Positions 16,979 through 27,317 of a stretch of DNA of 64,000 bases are shown one piece after another. The first letter of the stretch is position 1. Each line of letters starts with the position of its first letter. This DNA is from Clostridia bacterium (GTDB taxonomy: Bacteria > Bacillota > Clostridia > TANB77 > CAG-508). The stretch lies in assembly GCA_017510245.1 (NCBI GenBank), contig JAFWNQ010000025.1, positions 39,042 to 103,041 of the forward strand, read 5' to 3'. Below the pieces are notes generated by a model, which saw only the letters and a program-made list of their open reading frames with translations, searched no databases and was not told where the DNA came from. The position numbers were made by a program, and so were the translations under genes.

Positions 16979-19241
16979 TGTTTTTGACTTTAGTAAGCAA
17001 CCTGGTAAGGAATTAAAGAGAATACAATTTGATAATAAAAAAATGGAACCTTTAATTACAGTTGTAATACCATTTTATAATGATAAACAATATATAGAAC
17101 AAGCTGTAAACTCAGTTCTAAACCAGACTTTTCCTTGCTTTGAAGTATTAATAATTGATGATGGGTCAAAAGATGAAGAGAGCTTAAAAAAATTGCAAGA
17201 AGTATCTAAAATTGATGATAGAATCATAGTGTTTCACAAAGAAAATGAAGGTCTAGCGGCAACAAGGGATTATGGCGCAGAGAAGGCAAGCAATAGTTCA
17301 AAATACTTGTTCTTTTTAGATTCAGATGATTTAATAGAGCCTACATATTTTGAATGTGCTTACTGGACATTGGAAACAAATCAAAAAGCTTCATGGGCTT
17401 ATACTGATTCTGTAGGATTTGAAGCAGATGAATACTTATGGAACAAATGGTTTGACTCAGAAAAAGAGAAAAAACAAAATGATTTAGTCGCTTCAGCTAT
17501 GATTAGAAAAGATGACTTTAATCTTGTTGGAGGATATGAACTGAGAGAAAAATCAGTTAATGAAGACTGGAATTTTTGGCTTAAAATGATTGCTAATGGC
17601 AAATTCCCAGTTAGAATGAATTTCTACGGATTTTGGTATAGAAGAAAAGAAAATGGCAGTGAATTAGCAAAATCTAAAGAAAACAAAAAAAGAGCTTTAG
17701 AAATTGTTAATGAGACTGCAAAAAAAATCAAAAAGCCTGTTAAGGCAATTCAATATCCTAATTATTCTTATAATTGGGAAAAACCAGTTATTGAAATTGA
17801 GAGTGTTCCAAAAATAAAAGTGAAAAAGAACTCTAAGACAAATCTATTAATGATTATTCCTTGGATGATTATGGGGGGAGCAGATAAGTTCAATTTAGAC
17901 CTAATTAAAGGATTAGATAAAAATAAATTTGAGGTAACTATAATCTCAACTGAGCCTGCAACTAACCAATATGTTCAAGAGTTTTCTAAGTATGCAACGA
18001 TTTATGAATTACCTTCATTTATTAATCAAAAGTATTGGACAGCTTTTATTAATTATATAATAGAAAAAAATAATATTAATATTATAATGAACACTAATAG
18101 TGAGACTGGATATACAATGCTACCTTTCATAAAATCAAGCTATCCTAATATTCCGATAATAGATTATATACATATGGAAGAATGGTATAACAGAAATGGT
18201 GGATATTCAAGAGATTCAAGTGCTGCTGCTTCTGTTATAGATAAAACATTAACATGTAATAAGAATAGTGAGAGAATTCTTGAAGAGTATTTCGAAAGGA
18301 AAAAAGAAGAATTAGGAACTGTATATATAGGTGTTGATGAAGATATTTTTAATCCTAGGAATTATGATAAGGACTCGGAAAGAGAGTATTTTAAGATTAA
18401 CAAAAAATATGTTATTGGTTATATATGCAGAATTACTGAACAGAAAAGACCATTTTTACTATTAGAAGTTATAAAAGAACTTAAGAAAACAAGAGATGAT
18501 TTTGTTGTTTTAATTGCTGGAACTGGAAACTTATTCCACAAAGTTAAATCAAAAGCCAAAGCACTTGGAATAAATGAAAACATAATATTTGCTGGTAAAG
18601 TGAGCGAAACTCAAAAATTCTATTCTGCGTGTGATTTAACTTTTAATTGCTCTATTAAGGAAGGATTAGCACTAACTTCATATGAATCATTGGCAATGGG
18701 AGTGCCTGTGATTTCAAGTGATGTTGGTGGACAAAATGAATTAATAAATGAGGATGTTGGAATAATAGTTCCTTGTCTTCAAAAAGAAGAAGATATTTTA
18801 GATTTTAATTATTCAGAAGAAGAAATAACTCAGTATGTTGATGGAATAAATAGAATAATTGATAATATAGGTGATTATAAATCAAAATGCAGAGATAGAG
18901 TATTAAGTGGATTTACAATAAGCCAAATGGTTAGAAATATGTCTAATCTGTTAGAGGAAACTAGAAAAAATCCTAATAAAACTAAAATAGAGAATGGAAA
19001 AAGATTAAGTAACTGTACAGATATTCTAAGTGAGCTAGTAGTTCGAGGTTTTATTTCAGACGAAGAAAAATACAAGTGGGAATGTAAAGTATATAATGAA
19101 AGTTTTGGATTTGAGCAAGATGATTATAAAATGCAATTGTTTAAGGACAAGATGTGGGAACGTGCATGGTATAGAGGGCTTATAAAATTGTTACAAAAGA
19201 CAGGTATTATAAAAGTAGTAAAAAAGGTTAGAGGTAATTAG
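16971..19241 (+). CDS. Bifunctional GT2-GT4 glycosyltransferase
   Basis: 756 aa. The N-terminal half is GT2 (TVVIPFYNDKQYIEQAVNSV; LIIDDGSKDEES; FLDSDDLIEPTYFE; up to about residue 260). The second half is GT4 (LMIIPWMIMGGADKFNLDLI; IGYICRITEQKRPFLLLEVI; CSIKEGLALTSYESLAMGVP). Two transferase steps in one chain suggest consecutive sugar additions. The C-terminus (about the last 80 residues) is basic and helical. The ATG at 16971 is inside the end of the previous gene, with ggaaag upstream. Confidence 0.85.
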   Translation: MNNVFDFSKQPGKELKRIQFDNKKMEPLITVVIPFYNDKQYIEQAVNSVLNQTFPCFEVLIIDDGSKDEESLKKLQEVSKIDDRIIVFHKENEGLAATRDYGAEKASNSSKYLFFLDSDDLIEPTYFECAYWTLETNQKASWAYTDSVGFEADEYLWNKWFDSEKEKKQNDLVASAMIRKDDFNLVGGYELREKSVNEDWNFWLKMIANGKFPVRMNFYGFWYRRKENGSELAKSKENKKRALEIVNETAKKIKKPVKAIQYPNYSYNWEKPVIEIESVPKIKVKKNSKTNLLMIIPWMIMGGADKFNLDLIKGLDKNKFEVTIISTEPATNQYVQEFSKYATIYELPSFINQKYWTAFINYIIEKNNINIIMNTNSETGYTMLPFIKSSYPNIPIIDYIHMEEWYNRNGGYSRDSSAAASVIDKTLTCNKNSERILEEYFERKKEELGTVYIGVDEDIFNPRNYDKDSEREYFKINKKYVIGYICRITEQKRPFLLLEVIKELKKTRDDFVVLIAGTGNLFHKVKSKAKALGINENIIFAGKVSETQKFYSACDLTFNCSIKEGLALTSYESLAMGVPVISSDVGGQNELINEDVGIIVPCLQKEEDILDFNYSEEEITQYVDGINRIIDNIGDYKSKCRDRVLSGFTISQMVRNMSNLLEETRKNPNKTKIENGKRLSNCTDILSELVVRGFISDEEKYKWECKVYNESFGFEQDDYKMQLFKDKMWERAWYRGLIKLLQKTGIIKVVKKVRGN

Positions 19242-19290
19242 TTTTTTTACCAAAATAATAAATCTACTTTTGAAAGGATGGTTATTAGAT

Positions 19291-20235
19291 ATGAAAAAGA
19301 TTAGTATAATAATTCCAGCATATAATGAAGAAGAAGCTATACCACATTTGATGAAAAGAATTAATAAATTGATGGATTTCGTGGATAAATATGAGTTTGA
19401 AATTCTATTTGTTAATGATGGATCAAAAGACAAAACTCTTGATTTAATTAAAGAGTATAGAAAAGAAGATAAGAGGATTAATTATGTGGATTTTTCAAGA
19501 AATTTTGGGAAAGAAACTGCAATGATAGCAGGACTTGATTATGCTACAGGAGATTGTGCTATATTTTTAGATGCTGATTTACAAGACCCCCCTGAATTGA
19601 TTCCAGACATGATTGAATATTGGGAAAAAGGATATGATGATGTTTATGCCCAAAGAAGAACTAGAAAAGGAGAATCTTGGCTAAAGAAGTTTACATCTAA
19701 GATGTATTATAGAGTGTTACAATCTTTGACAAAGGTTGAAATTCAAAAAGATACAGGAGATTTTAGACTTTTAGATAGGAGATGCATGAATGCTCTTAAG
19801 AAGATGAGAGAATCTCAGAGATGTTCAAAGAGTATGTTTAGCTGGATAGGGTATAAGAAAAAAGCGATTTCATACGATAGAGATCCTCGTATTGCAGGAA
19901 AAACAAAATGGAATTATGGAAAACTAATAAATCTAGCTATTGATGGAATTACGTCTTTTACTACTTCACCATTAAGATTATCAGTATATTTAGCAATTCC
20001 TACATTTATTACATTAATTGCATACTTTGTTTATGTTATTGTAAAATGTGCTAGACTAAATGTTGTAATAGAAGCTTTTCAAGCAATAATATTATTAGTT
20101 TTATTCTTCTCAGGAATTCAAATAATGCTTTTTGGAATTGTTGGGGAGTATTTAGGTAGAATATTTAATGAAACAAAAAATAGGCCAATATATTTGGTTA
20201 ATGAATACAATGAAGAAAAAGAGATGAATGAGTAA
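19291..20235 (+). CDS. GtrB/YkcC-type polyprenyl-phosphate glycosyltransferase
   Basis: 314 aa. GT2 domain with IIPAYNEEEAIPHLMKRINK, FVNDGSKDKT, FSRNFGKETAMIAGLDYATG and LDADLQDPPELIPDM, then two C-terminal membrane helices (about residues 232-255 and 265-290). This is the DPM1/GtrB layout, which charges undecaprenyl phosphate with a single sugar on the inner face. ATG at 19291 chosen for gaaagg upstream. A flippase and a membrane GT-C enzyme would use the product; the polytopic membrane proteins downstream are candidates. Confidence 0.88.
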   Translation: MKKISIIIPAYNEEEAIPHLMKRINKLMDFVDKYEFEILFVNDGSKDKTLDLIKEYRKEDKRINYVDFSRNFGKETAMIAGLDYATGDCAIFLDADLQDPPELIPDMIEYWEKGYDDVYAQRRTRKGESWLKKFTSKMYYRVLQSLTKVEIQKDTGDFRLLDRRCMNALKKMRESQRCSKSMFSWIGYKKKAISYDRDPRIAGKTKWNYGKLINLAIDGITSFTTSPLRLSVYLAIPTFITLIAYFVYVIVKCARLNVVIEAFQAIILLVLFFSGIQIMLFGIVGEYLGRIFNETKNRPIYLVNEYNEEKEMNE

Positions 20236-20256
20236 AATATAGTTATAGATGATTTG

Positions 20257-20285
20257 TTGATTTTAATATATATGTATGATATTAT
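20257..20285 (+). promoter_or_regulatory. Promoter upstream of the TagO/WecA-like gene
   Basis: TTGATT (20257-20262), 17-bp spacer, TATTAT (20280-20285). The -35 box is imperfect. Confidence 0.45.
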
Positions 20286-20309
20286 AAACAAAAAATGGAG
20301 GAATAATAT

Positions 20310-21416
20310 ATGTGGGGAGATATAGCTATAGCTTTTGTACTAGCATTTTTTACATCATTTGTTACAGTGCCTTATACAATAAAGCTAGCAAAAAAAGTTG
20401 GAGCAATAGATAAACCTAACAACAGAAAAATAAACAAAAAACCAATACCAAGGATTGGAGGAATAGCAATTCTAGTTGGATTCATTGTTTCATCAGTTTA
20501 TTTAATAATTGCAATGACAATTGAGAAGAAGATTATATTGAATGATATTGATAACTATAAAATGAAGCTATTAGGATTCTTATTGGGAATAATGACAGTA
20601 GAAGTTTTCGCATATTTGGATGATATAAAAGATTTATCCCCAATAATAAAACTTCTTGCTCAAATAATATCAGCTCTATTTGTTTATTTCTTTGGAATAA
20701 GAATTGATGTAATTAATGGAGTGACATTGCAACCATTTATTAGTTTTGCTTTAACAATTGGATGGATTGTAGGAATAACTAATGCAATTAATTTAATAGA
20801 TGGACTAGATGGACTTTCATCTGGAATAGGTTTAATATCATGTTTTTCATTGCTTATAATCTTTGCAACAAATTACTCACCACTAATTTCAATTATACTA
20901 ATTACAGCATTAGCGGGAGCTATACTTGGATTTATGCCATTTAATTTATATCCTGCAAAAACTTTTATGGGAGATGTAGGAGCTCAATTTATTGGATATT
21001 CACTTTCAGTAATTGCAATAATTGGCGTTGCAAAAACTGTAACTCTATTTGTTTTTATAGCACCAGTATTAGTATTAGGACTACCCATATTTGATACGTT
21101 ATTTGCTATATGTAGAAGAATTATTAAAGGGAAATCTTTTAAAGCAGTATTTGAGGCAGATAAAGGACATTTGCATCATAGACTTATGAAACAAGGTTTT
21201 ACCCAAAAACAATCTGTTTTTATTTTGTATGCTTTAAGTGTAACACTTGGAATGCTAGCAATAATTATTATAGAAGATGGAATATGGAAAGCAGCTTCAT
21301 TCCTATTATTACTAATGGCAATTGTTGCAATAGGATATAGTGAAATAACCAAATTTAAAGCAGAATTAATTAAGGAAAATAAAGAATTAGGACTTGTAGA
21401 AAAGGATAATAAGTAA
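20310..21416 (+). CDS. Undecaprenyl-phosphate GlcNAc-1-phosphate transferase (TagO/WecA family)
   Basis: 368 aa, about ten membrane helices. Family motifs in order: DKPNNRKINKKPIPRIGGIA, YLDDIKDLSP (Asp-Asp metal site), NAINLIDGLDGLSSGIG, FMGDVGAQFIGYSLS and the cytoplasmic HLHHRLMKQGFTQKQSV (His cluster). It transfers a HexNAc-1-phosphate to undecaprenyl phosphate, the initiating step for teichoic-acid or capsule chains, and so probably starts the glycan made by the neighbouring transferases. It could be called tagO or wecA depending on product, which the sequence does not decide. Confidence 0.9.
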   Translation: MWGDIAIAFVLAFFTSFVTVPYTIKLAKKVGAIDKPNNRKINKKPIPRIGGIAILVGFIVSSVYLIIAMTIEKKIILNDIDNYKMKLLGFLLGIMTVEVFAYLDDIKDLSPIIKLLAQIISALFVYFFGIRIDVINGVTLQPFISFALTIGWIVGITNAINLIDGLDGLSSGIGLISCFSLLIIFATNYSPLISIILITALAGAILGFMPFNLYPAKTFMGDVGAQFIGYSLSVIAIIGVAKTVTLFVFIAPVLVLGLPIFDTLFAICRRIIKGKSFKAVFEADKGHLHHRLMKQGFTQKQSVFILYALSVTLGMLAIIIIEDGIWKAASFLLLLMAIVAIGYSEITKFKAELIKENKELGLVEKDNK

Positions 21417-21434
21417 ATTAAGGAAGTTACATTT

Positions 21435-22442
21435 ATGAATAATAATCTAATTAATCCGAGCTTGACCAATGAAAGAGAAGAACGACAAGAGAATATTTTA
21501 AGACCACAGAGCCTTAGTGAATATATTGGTCAAAATAAAGTTAAAGAAAATATGAAGATTTATATAGAGGCAACAAAAAAAAGAGAAGAAGCACTTGATC
21601 ATGTACTTCTTTATGGACCTCCTGGACTAGGAAAGACCACATTAGCTAATATTATTGCAAATGAGATGAATTCAAAAATAAAAATCACTTCTGGACCTGC
21701 AATAGAAAAACCTGGAGATTTGGCAGCAATTCTAACAAGTCTTTCAGAATATGATGTGTTGTTTATTGATGAGATACATAGAATTAACAAAAACATTGAA
21801 GAAGTTTTATATCCAGCATTAGAAGACTTTACATTAGATATAATAATAGGAAAAGGACCTACAGCAAAATCTATTAGATTGGATTTACCTAAATTCACTT
21901 TAATAGGAGCAACAACTAAGGCAGGATCATTAACAACACCATTAAGAGATAGATTTGGAATTGTTGAAAGACTGGAACTATATGAAGTAAAAGATTTAAA
22001 AACTATAGTAAAAAGATCTGCAAGTATTTTAAAAATTGAAATAGAAGATGATGCAGCAATTGAAATCGCTAAAAGATCAAGAGGAACACCTAGAATTGCA
22101 AATAGACTACTTAAAAGAGTAAGAGACTATGCTTTAGTACTGTCAGATGGAAACATAGATATAAATATTGCAAAGATAGCTCTTAATAAATTGGAAATAG
22201 ATGATATTGGACTTGATGCACTTGATAAAAGATTATTAGTAACATTAATAGAAAGTTATAAAGGAAGACCTGTAGGTATTGAGACTCTTGCTACAACTTT
22301 AGGAGAAGAAGTTTCAACTATTGAGGATGTTTATGAACCATATTTAATACAAATTGGTTTTATTTCTCGTACTCCTAGAGGGAGAATTGCTATGCCAAAG
22401 GCTTATAAACACTTGGGGTATGAATACAAAAGTGAAAACTAG
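21435..22442 (+). CDS. ruvB: Holliday junction branch-migration helicase RuvB
   Basis: 335 aa. AAA+ ATPase: the [19 protein letters not shown] start, Walker [10 protein letters not shown], Walker B LFIDEIHR, sensor [18 protein letters not shown] (arginine-finger region), and a C-terminal winged-helix domain ([20 protein letters not shown] to FISRTPRGR). Works with RuvA and RuvC, neither of which is visible here. It is 18 bp behind the TagO-like gene and so is a housekeeping passenger inside the glycan locus. Confidence 0.97.
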   Translation: MNNNLINPSLTNEREERQENILRPQSLSEYIGQNKVKENMKIYIEATKKREEALDHVLLYGPPGLGKTTLANIIANEMNSKIKITSGPAIEKPGDLAAILTSLSEYDVLFIDEIHRINKNIEEVLYPALEDFTLDIIIGKGPTAKSIRLDLPKFTLIGATTKAGSLTTPLRDRFGIVERLELYEVKDLKTIVKRSASILKIEIEDDAAIEIAKRSRGTPRIANRLLKRVRDYALVLSDGNIDINIAKIALNKLEIDDIGLDALDKRLLVTLIESYKGRPVGIETLATTLGEEVSTIEDVYEPYLIQIGFISRTPRGRIAMPKAYKHLGYEYKSEN

Positions 22443-22478
22443 TCTTGTTATTTGATAGTTTATTGATTAGGAGAAAAA

Positions 22479-23990
22479 ATGATTGAAAAAATAAAAGAGA
22501 ACAAAGATAAAATATTTGTCTTTGTAATGTTTTTATTAGTTTTTTTACATTTATTATCAACTATATTGGTAAAAGAGATAAACAATTTAGATGAATTATG
22601 GAACTATAATATTGCAAGGAACATTACAAAAGGATTAGTCCCATATAAAGATATTAGTATGATTACTACACCACTAGTATATATGATAGAAGCAATAGTA
22701 TTAAAGATATTCTCAAATGAGCTAATTGTTTTTAGACTTATGAATGTTGTTCTATTAACATCAATTCTATATATGACATATAAAGTAATCAATTCATTAG
22801 TAAAAAGTAAAATTAATAGTTTAATAATAACACTTCCGTTATTGGCTATTCTAAAAAACGATTTATTTTTAGACTATAATTTTTTTACAGTTTTTTTGAG
22901 TTTATTGATTATTTATTTGGAACTTCAAAAAATAGATAAAAAAAATCTGAAAAATGATTCTATCATTGGATTACTGGGGGGATTGGCATTTTGCACTAAA
23001 CAAACTATTGGAATAATCATATGTGTAGGCGTAATTTTACCAACCCTTATTTGCTCTATTAGAGATAAATCATTCAAAGCCTTTTGGGCTAGAATTGTTG
23101 GAATTCTAATACCAATTATTATATTACTTGTATATTTATTAATAACACAATCATTTAACTCCTTTATAAGTTATGTTTTTTTATCTATTAATACTTTTGA
23201 GAATAATATATCTTATACAAATTTGATTAAACATAATGATTTGTTAATCAGAATACTAGCTGTATTATTACCGGTTTGCACAATAGCTAATATAGTTTTT
23301 ATTACTATGTACAAGAACAAAGAAAATTTGAAATATATAAAAATAAAATCCCTATTTTTGTATAGTTTAACTTTAGTTTTAATAGAGTATCCTATAGCTG
23401 ATAGAATTCATTTTATATTAGCTAATTGGGTGATGATTATTTTGTTATTAATTGAGGGATATTATTCAATTCAAAAACTATATAGAAAATTTGATAATAG
23501 AATTAAAAGATTAGGCGTTGTTACTATAAAAGCTTTTATTATATTATATTTTATAACTATAACTACGACAGTAATAATTAATAAAACAAAAGAGTATGCA
23601 ATAGGAAATAAGAATTCGGAATTAAAATACTATAAGAACTTGATATTGTCAGATTATATTGTAAAACTATATAACGATACGATTATTGTAGAAGAAAACT
23701 ATGAAAATCAAGGAAAAGAAGTAATTATTCTTGACTCTAATGCTGCTTTAGTACACATACCAATGGATAAATATAGAAAAAACTATGACATGTTCAATAA
23801 AGGAAACTTTGGAAAAGATGGAGAAGAAGGATTAATAAATCAGATAGAGAATGAAAAGAGTAATAATGTATATCTTATAAGAAATGACAAGTATCCAAAG
23901 AACTGGCAACATCCAAGTAAAGTAACAGACTTTGTAAAATCTAACTTCGCCAAAAGTGGAGAAGTGGGTATTTATGATATTTATGAATAA
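22479..23990 (+). CDS. Polytopic membrane protein, GT39-like (GT-C fold) glycosyltransferase
   Basis: 503 aa with around ten hydrophobic spans. The first external loop carries NNLDELWNYNIARNITKGLV, with Asp-Glu like the catalytic loop of GT-C enzymes that use polyprenyl-phosphate sugars. The C-terminal third (after about residue 390) is hydrophilic and probably outside. It would fit transfer of a sugar charged by the GtrB-like enzyme. Donor and acceptor unknown. Confidence 0.65.
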   Translation: MIEKIKENKDKIFVFVMFLLVFLHLLSTILVKEINNLDELWNYNIARNITKGLVPYKDISMITTPLVYMIEAIVLKIFSNELIVFRLMNVVLLTSILYMTYKVINSLVKSKINSLIITLPLLAILKNDLFLDYNFFTVFLSLLIIYLELQKIDKKNLKNDSIIGLLGGLAFCTKQTIGIIICVGVILPTLICSIRDKSFKAFWARIVGILIPIIILLVYLLITQSFNSFISYVFLSINTFENNISYTNLIKHNDLLIRILAVLLPVCTIANIVFITMYKNKENLKYIKIKSLFLYSLTLVLIEYPIADRIHFILANWVMIILLLIEGYYSIQKLYRKFDNRIKRLGVVTIKAFIILYFITITTTVIINKTKEYAIGNKNSELKYYKNLILSDYIVKLYNDTIIVEENYENQGKEVIILDSNAALVHIPMDKYRKNYDMFNKGNFGKDGEEGLINQIENEKSNNVYLIRNDKYPKNWQHPSKVTDFVKSNFAKSGEVGIYDIYE

Positions 23991-24024
23991 TTACAAATGA
24001 TTTTATATGAGGAGAAAGCATAAA

Positions 24025-25651
24025 ATGAAAATAAAAAAAACAGAAATATTATCTTTGTATTTAGCTTTTATTCATTTTATAATAAGTTTTTTTACAGATA
24101 AATTAATATTTAATACTAATATTTTAAATGTTTTAGAAAAAAACAATATAGAAATAAGTAAGTTTTACACATATAAACTCTGTTCGTTATTAGTATATAT
24201 TATACTATATCAAATTATAATTAAAATAATTGCTAATCTAATAAAAAAAGACAAAAAAACTAAAGAAATGATTATTTATTGGTTAGTATATTTGAGTATA
24301 AATGCTATTATTCTATTATTAACTTGGCCAGGAATTTGGAGATGGGATGAATTTAATATACTATATAGAGTTTCTGATTATAGTTTCTACACATGGCAGA
24401 ATTATTTAACATCTTTGTTTTATATTATTTCATATATGATTATACCAATTCCATCAGGAGTAATTATTATACAGATAATATGTGCTTCAGCAATAGTGTC
24501 TTACATAATTTACAATTTTAAAATTATATTTAAAGATTCAAAACTAACATATCTTTTATACTTACCATTTATATTGCTACCAGTTTTAGATCACAATTTA
24601 TATCCTTTAAGACTTTCTTTGTATAGTTATATTGAGCTAATGTTGATATGCCAGATTCTATTCATGAAAAAAAGAGAAATTAATAAGTATGATTATATTG
24701 TTTTATCTGCAATTTTAGTAATTTTGGTTAGTTTGAGATCAGAAGGAAAAGTGTTCATATTGTTAATTCCAATAATATACTTATTAATACTAAAAAAAGA
24801 AATAAAATCAATTAGAATTAAGTGTATGTATATGTGCTTTACTATTATAGTAGCAGTTTTATTAATTTTACCTCAGGACTATTTTTACAAGAAGGAAAAT
24901 CATAATAGATATGAAGTAACAAGTTATATCAATCAATTATACGTAGCTATAAGATGTGAAATGAAAAACAACCCAGATTGTGAAGAAATAAAGACTATTT
25001 CAAGGACAATTAATATAGATAGATTACTTGAAGGAGAAAAAGGAATAGTAGCTCACAATATTGGTGGTTTATATATTGAAGATGCAACTAAGGAAGATTA
25101 TGAGAATCTAAAAAAAGCGTCTATAAAATTAATTTCTAAATATCCTTTTCAAGTTCTTGAAGAAAGAATATGGACTTTCTTAGGAACATCTGGATTTATA
25201 AATGATATTAATGTACATGTCGAAGATACAAGAAGAATATATGATAACTATAGGAATAAACCACATATAGAGTTCTTAACTAAATACCGGAAAGACAACA
25301 TCACCAATAAATCTTAAAATAAGAAATGGAGTTATAGACATACTAGAAGGACACAATATTAATAATAGTTCAAAAACTAATTTTACATTTAATGGTTTTT
25401 ACAATATTGTTCCAAGCATGTTAGTATTAATTATAATATCTATTATATGTATTATAAAAAAGAAAAAAACAATGCCTATTATTTTTGGATTTCAATTACT
25501 AAAATCATTTCTAATTATAGCGACAGCGCCAGATTGCTTTTTTATGTATTATCTACCAATTTATTTGACTGGATATTTTATTCTAGTGCTATCAATTTTG
25601 AACATTTTTAATAATAAGGATAAAGAAGAAAAGAATTCTATATTAATATAA
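24025..25651 (+). pseudogene. Frameshifted polytopic membrane protein (paralogue of the gene at 28775)
   Basis: Frame 1 runs from ATG 24025 (GAGGAG upstream) to a stop at 25317. The missing C-terminus continues in the next frame from about 25280 to 25651 (TGKTTSPINLKIRNGVIDIL... to FMYYLPIYLTGYFILVLS). Joined, it has the length and domain order of the intact 549-aa paralogue, including the TWPGIWRWDEFNIL loop (TYPGIFKGDEFYLI in the paralogue) and the terminal MYYxPxYxxG motif. A single indel around 25265-25290 explains it. This may be a true pseudogene, a phase-variable site or an assembly error. Possible DUF6020-type family; not certain. Confidence 0.7.
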
Positions 25652-25663
25652 AAAGGAGCTGCT

Positions 25664-26446
25664 ATGAAAGAAAAAATATTGTTATTTATTCCAGCATACA
25701 ATTGTGAAAAACAAATAATAAGAGTATTAAATCAGTTAGATGAAAAAGTATTTAATTACATAAATGAAGTTATTGTAATTAACAATAGAAGTACTGATAA
25801 TACTGAGAAAGTTATAAAAAAATATATAAATGAACATAAAGAAAAAAACATTAAATTACTAAGAAATAAAGAGAATTATGGACTTGGTGGATCACACAAG
25901 GTGGCTTTTGATTATGCTAAAAAGAATAAATATGAATATATAATTATTTTACATGGAGACGACCAAGGAAGAATAAAAGATATTATTCCATTTATAGAAA
26001 ATGAAGAGTATAAAAAGCATGACTGTTTACTTGGAGCTAGATTTATGAAAGGCTCACAACTTAAGGGATATTCTAAATTTAGAACATTTGGAAATAGAGT
26101 TTACAATATATTATTCTCAATTGTTGTTAGAAAGAGAATATATGATTTGGGTGCTGGATTAAATTTATATAGTATTAGAATGTTAGAAGATGAGTTTTAT
26201 AAAAAATTTCCTGATAACTTAATGTTCAATTATTGTATGATTTTAGCAAGCAATTATTATAATCATAAAATTGAATTTGTACCTATTTCATGGAGAGAAG
26301 ATGACCAAGTTTCAAATGTTAAAATGGTGAACCAAGCAATTACAGTATTAAAAATGCTTTTTAAATATTTCATCAATAAAAAATTTATAATAAAAGAGAT
26401 GAGAGAAAAAATAATTGATGAGTATATAGCAGAAGAGATAAATTAG
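25664..26446 (+). CDS. GT2-family glycosyltransferase
   Basis: 260 aa. ILLFIPAYNCEKQIIRVLNQ, IVINNRSTDNTEKVI, NYGLGGSHKVAFDYAKKN and ILHGDDQGRIKDI identify a DPM/RfbF-like GT2 domain. The usual first Asp is Asn (NNRSTD), and the metal motif is HGDDQ. No membrane helices. Strong AAAAAGGAG site 6 nt before the ATG. It lies next to the LPG-synthase-like membrane protein and may charge a lipid carrier. Confidence 0.82.
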   Translation: MKEKILLFIPAYNCEKQIIRVLNQLDEKVFNYINEVIVINNRSTDNTEKVIKKYINEHKEKNIKLLRNKENYGLGGSHKVAFDYAKKNKYEYIIILHGDDQGRIKDIIPFIENEEYKKHDCLLGARFMKGSQLKGYSKFRTFGNRVYNILFSIVVRKRIYDLGAGLNLYSIRMLEDEFYKKFPDNLMFNYCMILASNYYNHKIEFVPISWREDDQVSNVKMVNQAITVLKMLFKYFINKKFIIKEMREKIIDEYIAEEIN

Positions 26447-26462
26447 AAGGAGCAAAAGTAAG

Positions 26463-27317
26463 TTGAAAGATAAAAAGTACTATTTTTTAAATTTGGTAGT
26501 ATTGGTAGTTTCTTTGATATTGCTATGTAGTTATGTAACTGCTAATGCTATTAGTATTAGTTTCTCATTTGTTGAATTATCAATATGTTTAATGCTTTTT
26601 CTAGTTTTAAATTTATTGAAATTCTTAAGATTATATATTGTTTTTTTAGAGGAAAAGATTCCTATAAAGAATTATATAAAAACCTATATAAAAACAACGT
26701 TTGTTAATATAATAATACCTTTTAAACTTGGAGAACTATATAGAATTTATTGTTTTAATAAAGAAACTAATAATATAAAAAAGAGCATTATTGGAATATT
26801 AATAGATAGACTTGTTGATACTATTGTTTTATTAGCATTTTTAATTCCAATAGAGATAGTAAAAAAAGGAAAATGCTCAAATGTTACACTATTACTAATG
26901 AGCTTTGTACTTGTGTTTATTGTTTTTATTATTGTAGTGCCAACTACCTACAAATATCTAAATAAATTTTTCATTATTAATAGTCAAACAAAAACTTCAC
27001 TGCATATATTGAAGGTTACAGAGTTTATAAATGATTTATATAGAACGGGTAAAGACTTGTTGAATGGAAGATTTTATTTATTAACTACTATATCAATACT
27101 TTCTTGGGCTGTAGATTATACTATAGTTAAAATAATTTCTTGTATTAATTTAAAAATGTTTAACTTAGAAGTGTTTACTGAATATTTGAATTCTGCATTA
27201 TTTAAGCCAAATGGTCTAGTTATATTACATTATTCAATTATTATGTCAGTTGAATTTGTGTTTATAGGAATAATCACTTATGGACTAATCAGTATTAAGG
27301 GAGGAAAGAATAAATGA
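26463..27317 (+). CDS. LPG-synthase-TM/UPF0104-type integral membrane protein
   Basis: 284 aa with seven or eight hydrophobic spans. LKFLRLYIVFLEEKIPIKNYIKT, FVNIIIPFKLGELYRIYCF and IIGILIDRLVDTIVLLAFL are typical of the AglD/YbhN/MprF-TM superfamily, whose members act in lipid or glycolipid flipping and modification. Starts at TTG with gaaggag 10 nt upstream; no better ATG is nearby. The stop overlaps the next gene's ATG (ATGA), so the two are coupled. Confidence 0.7.
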   Translation: MKDKKYYFLNLVVLVVSLILLCSYVTANAISISFSFVELSICLMLFLVLNLLKFLRLYIVFLEEKIPIKNYIKTYIKTTFVNIIIPFKLGELYRIYCFNKETNNIKKSIIGILIDRLVDTIVLLAFLIPIEIVKKGKCSNVTLLLMSFVLVFIVFIIVVPTTYKYLNKFFIINSQTKTSLHILKVTEFINDLYRTGKDLLNGRFYLLTTISILSWAVDYTIVKIISCINLKMFNLEVFTEYLNSALFKPNGLVILHYSIIMSVEFVFIGIITYGLISIKGGKNK

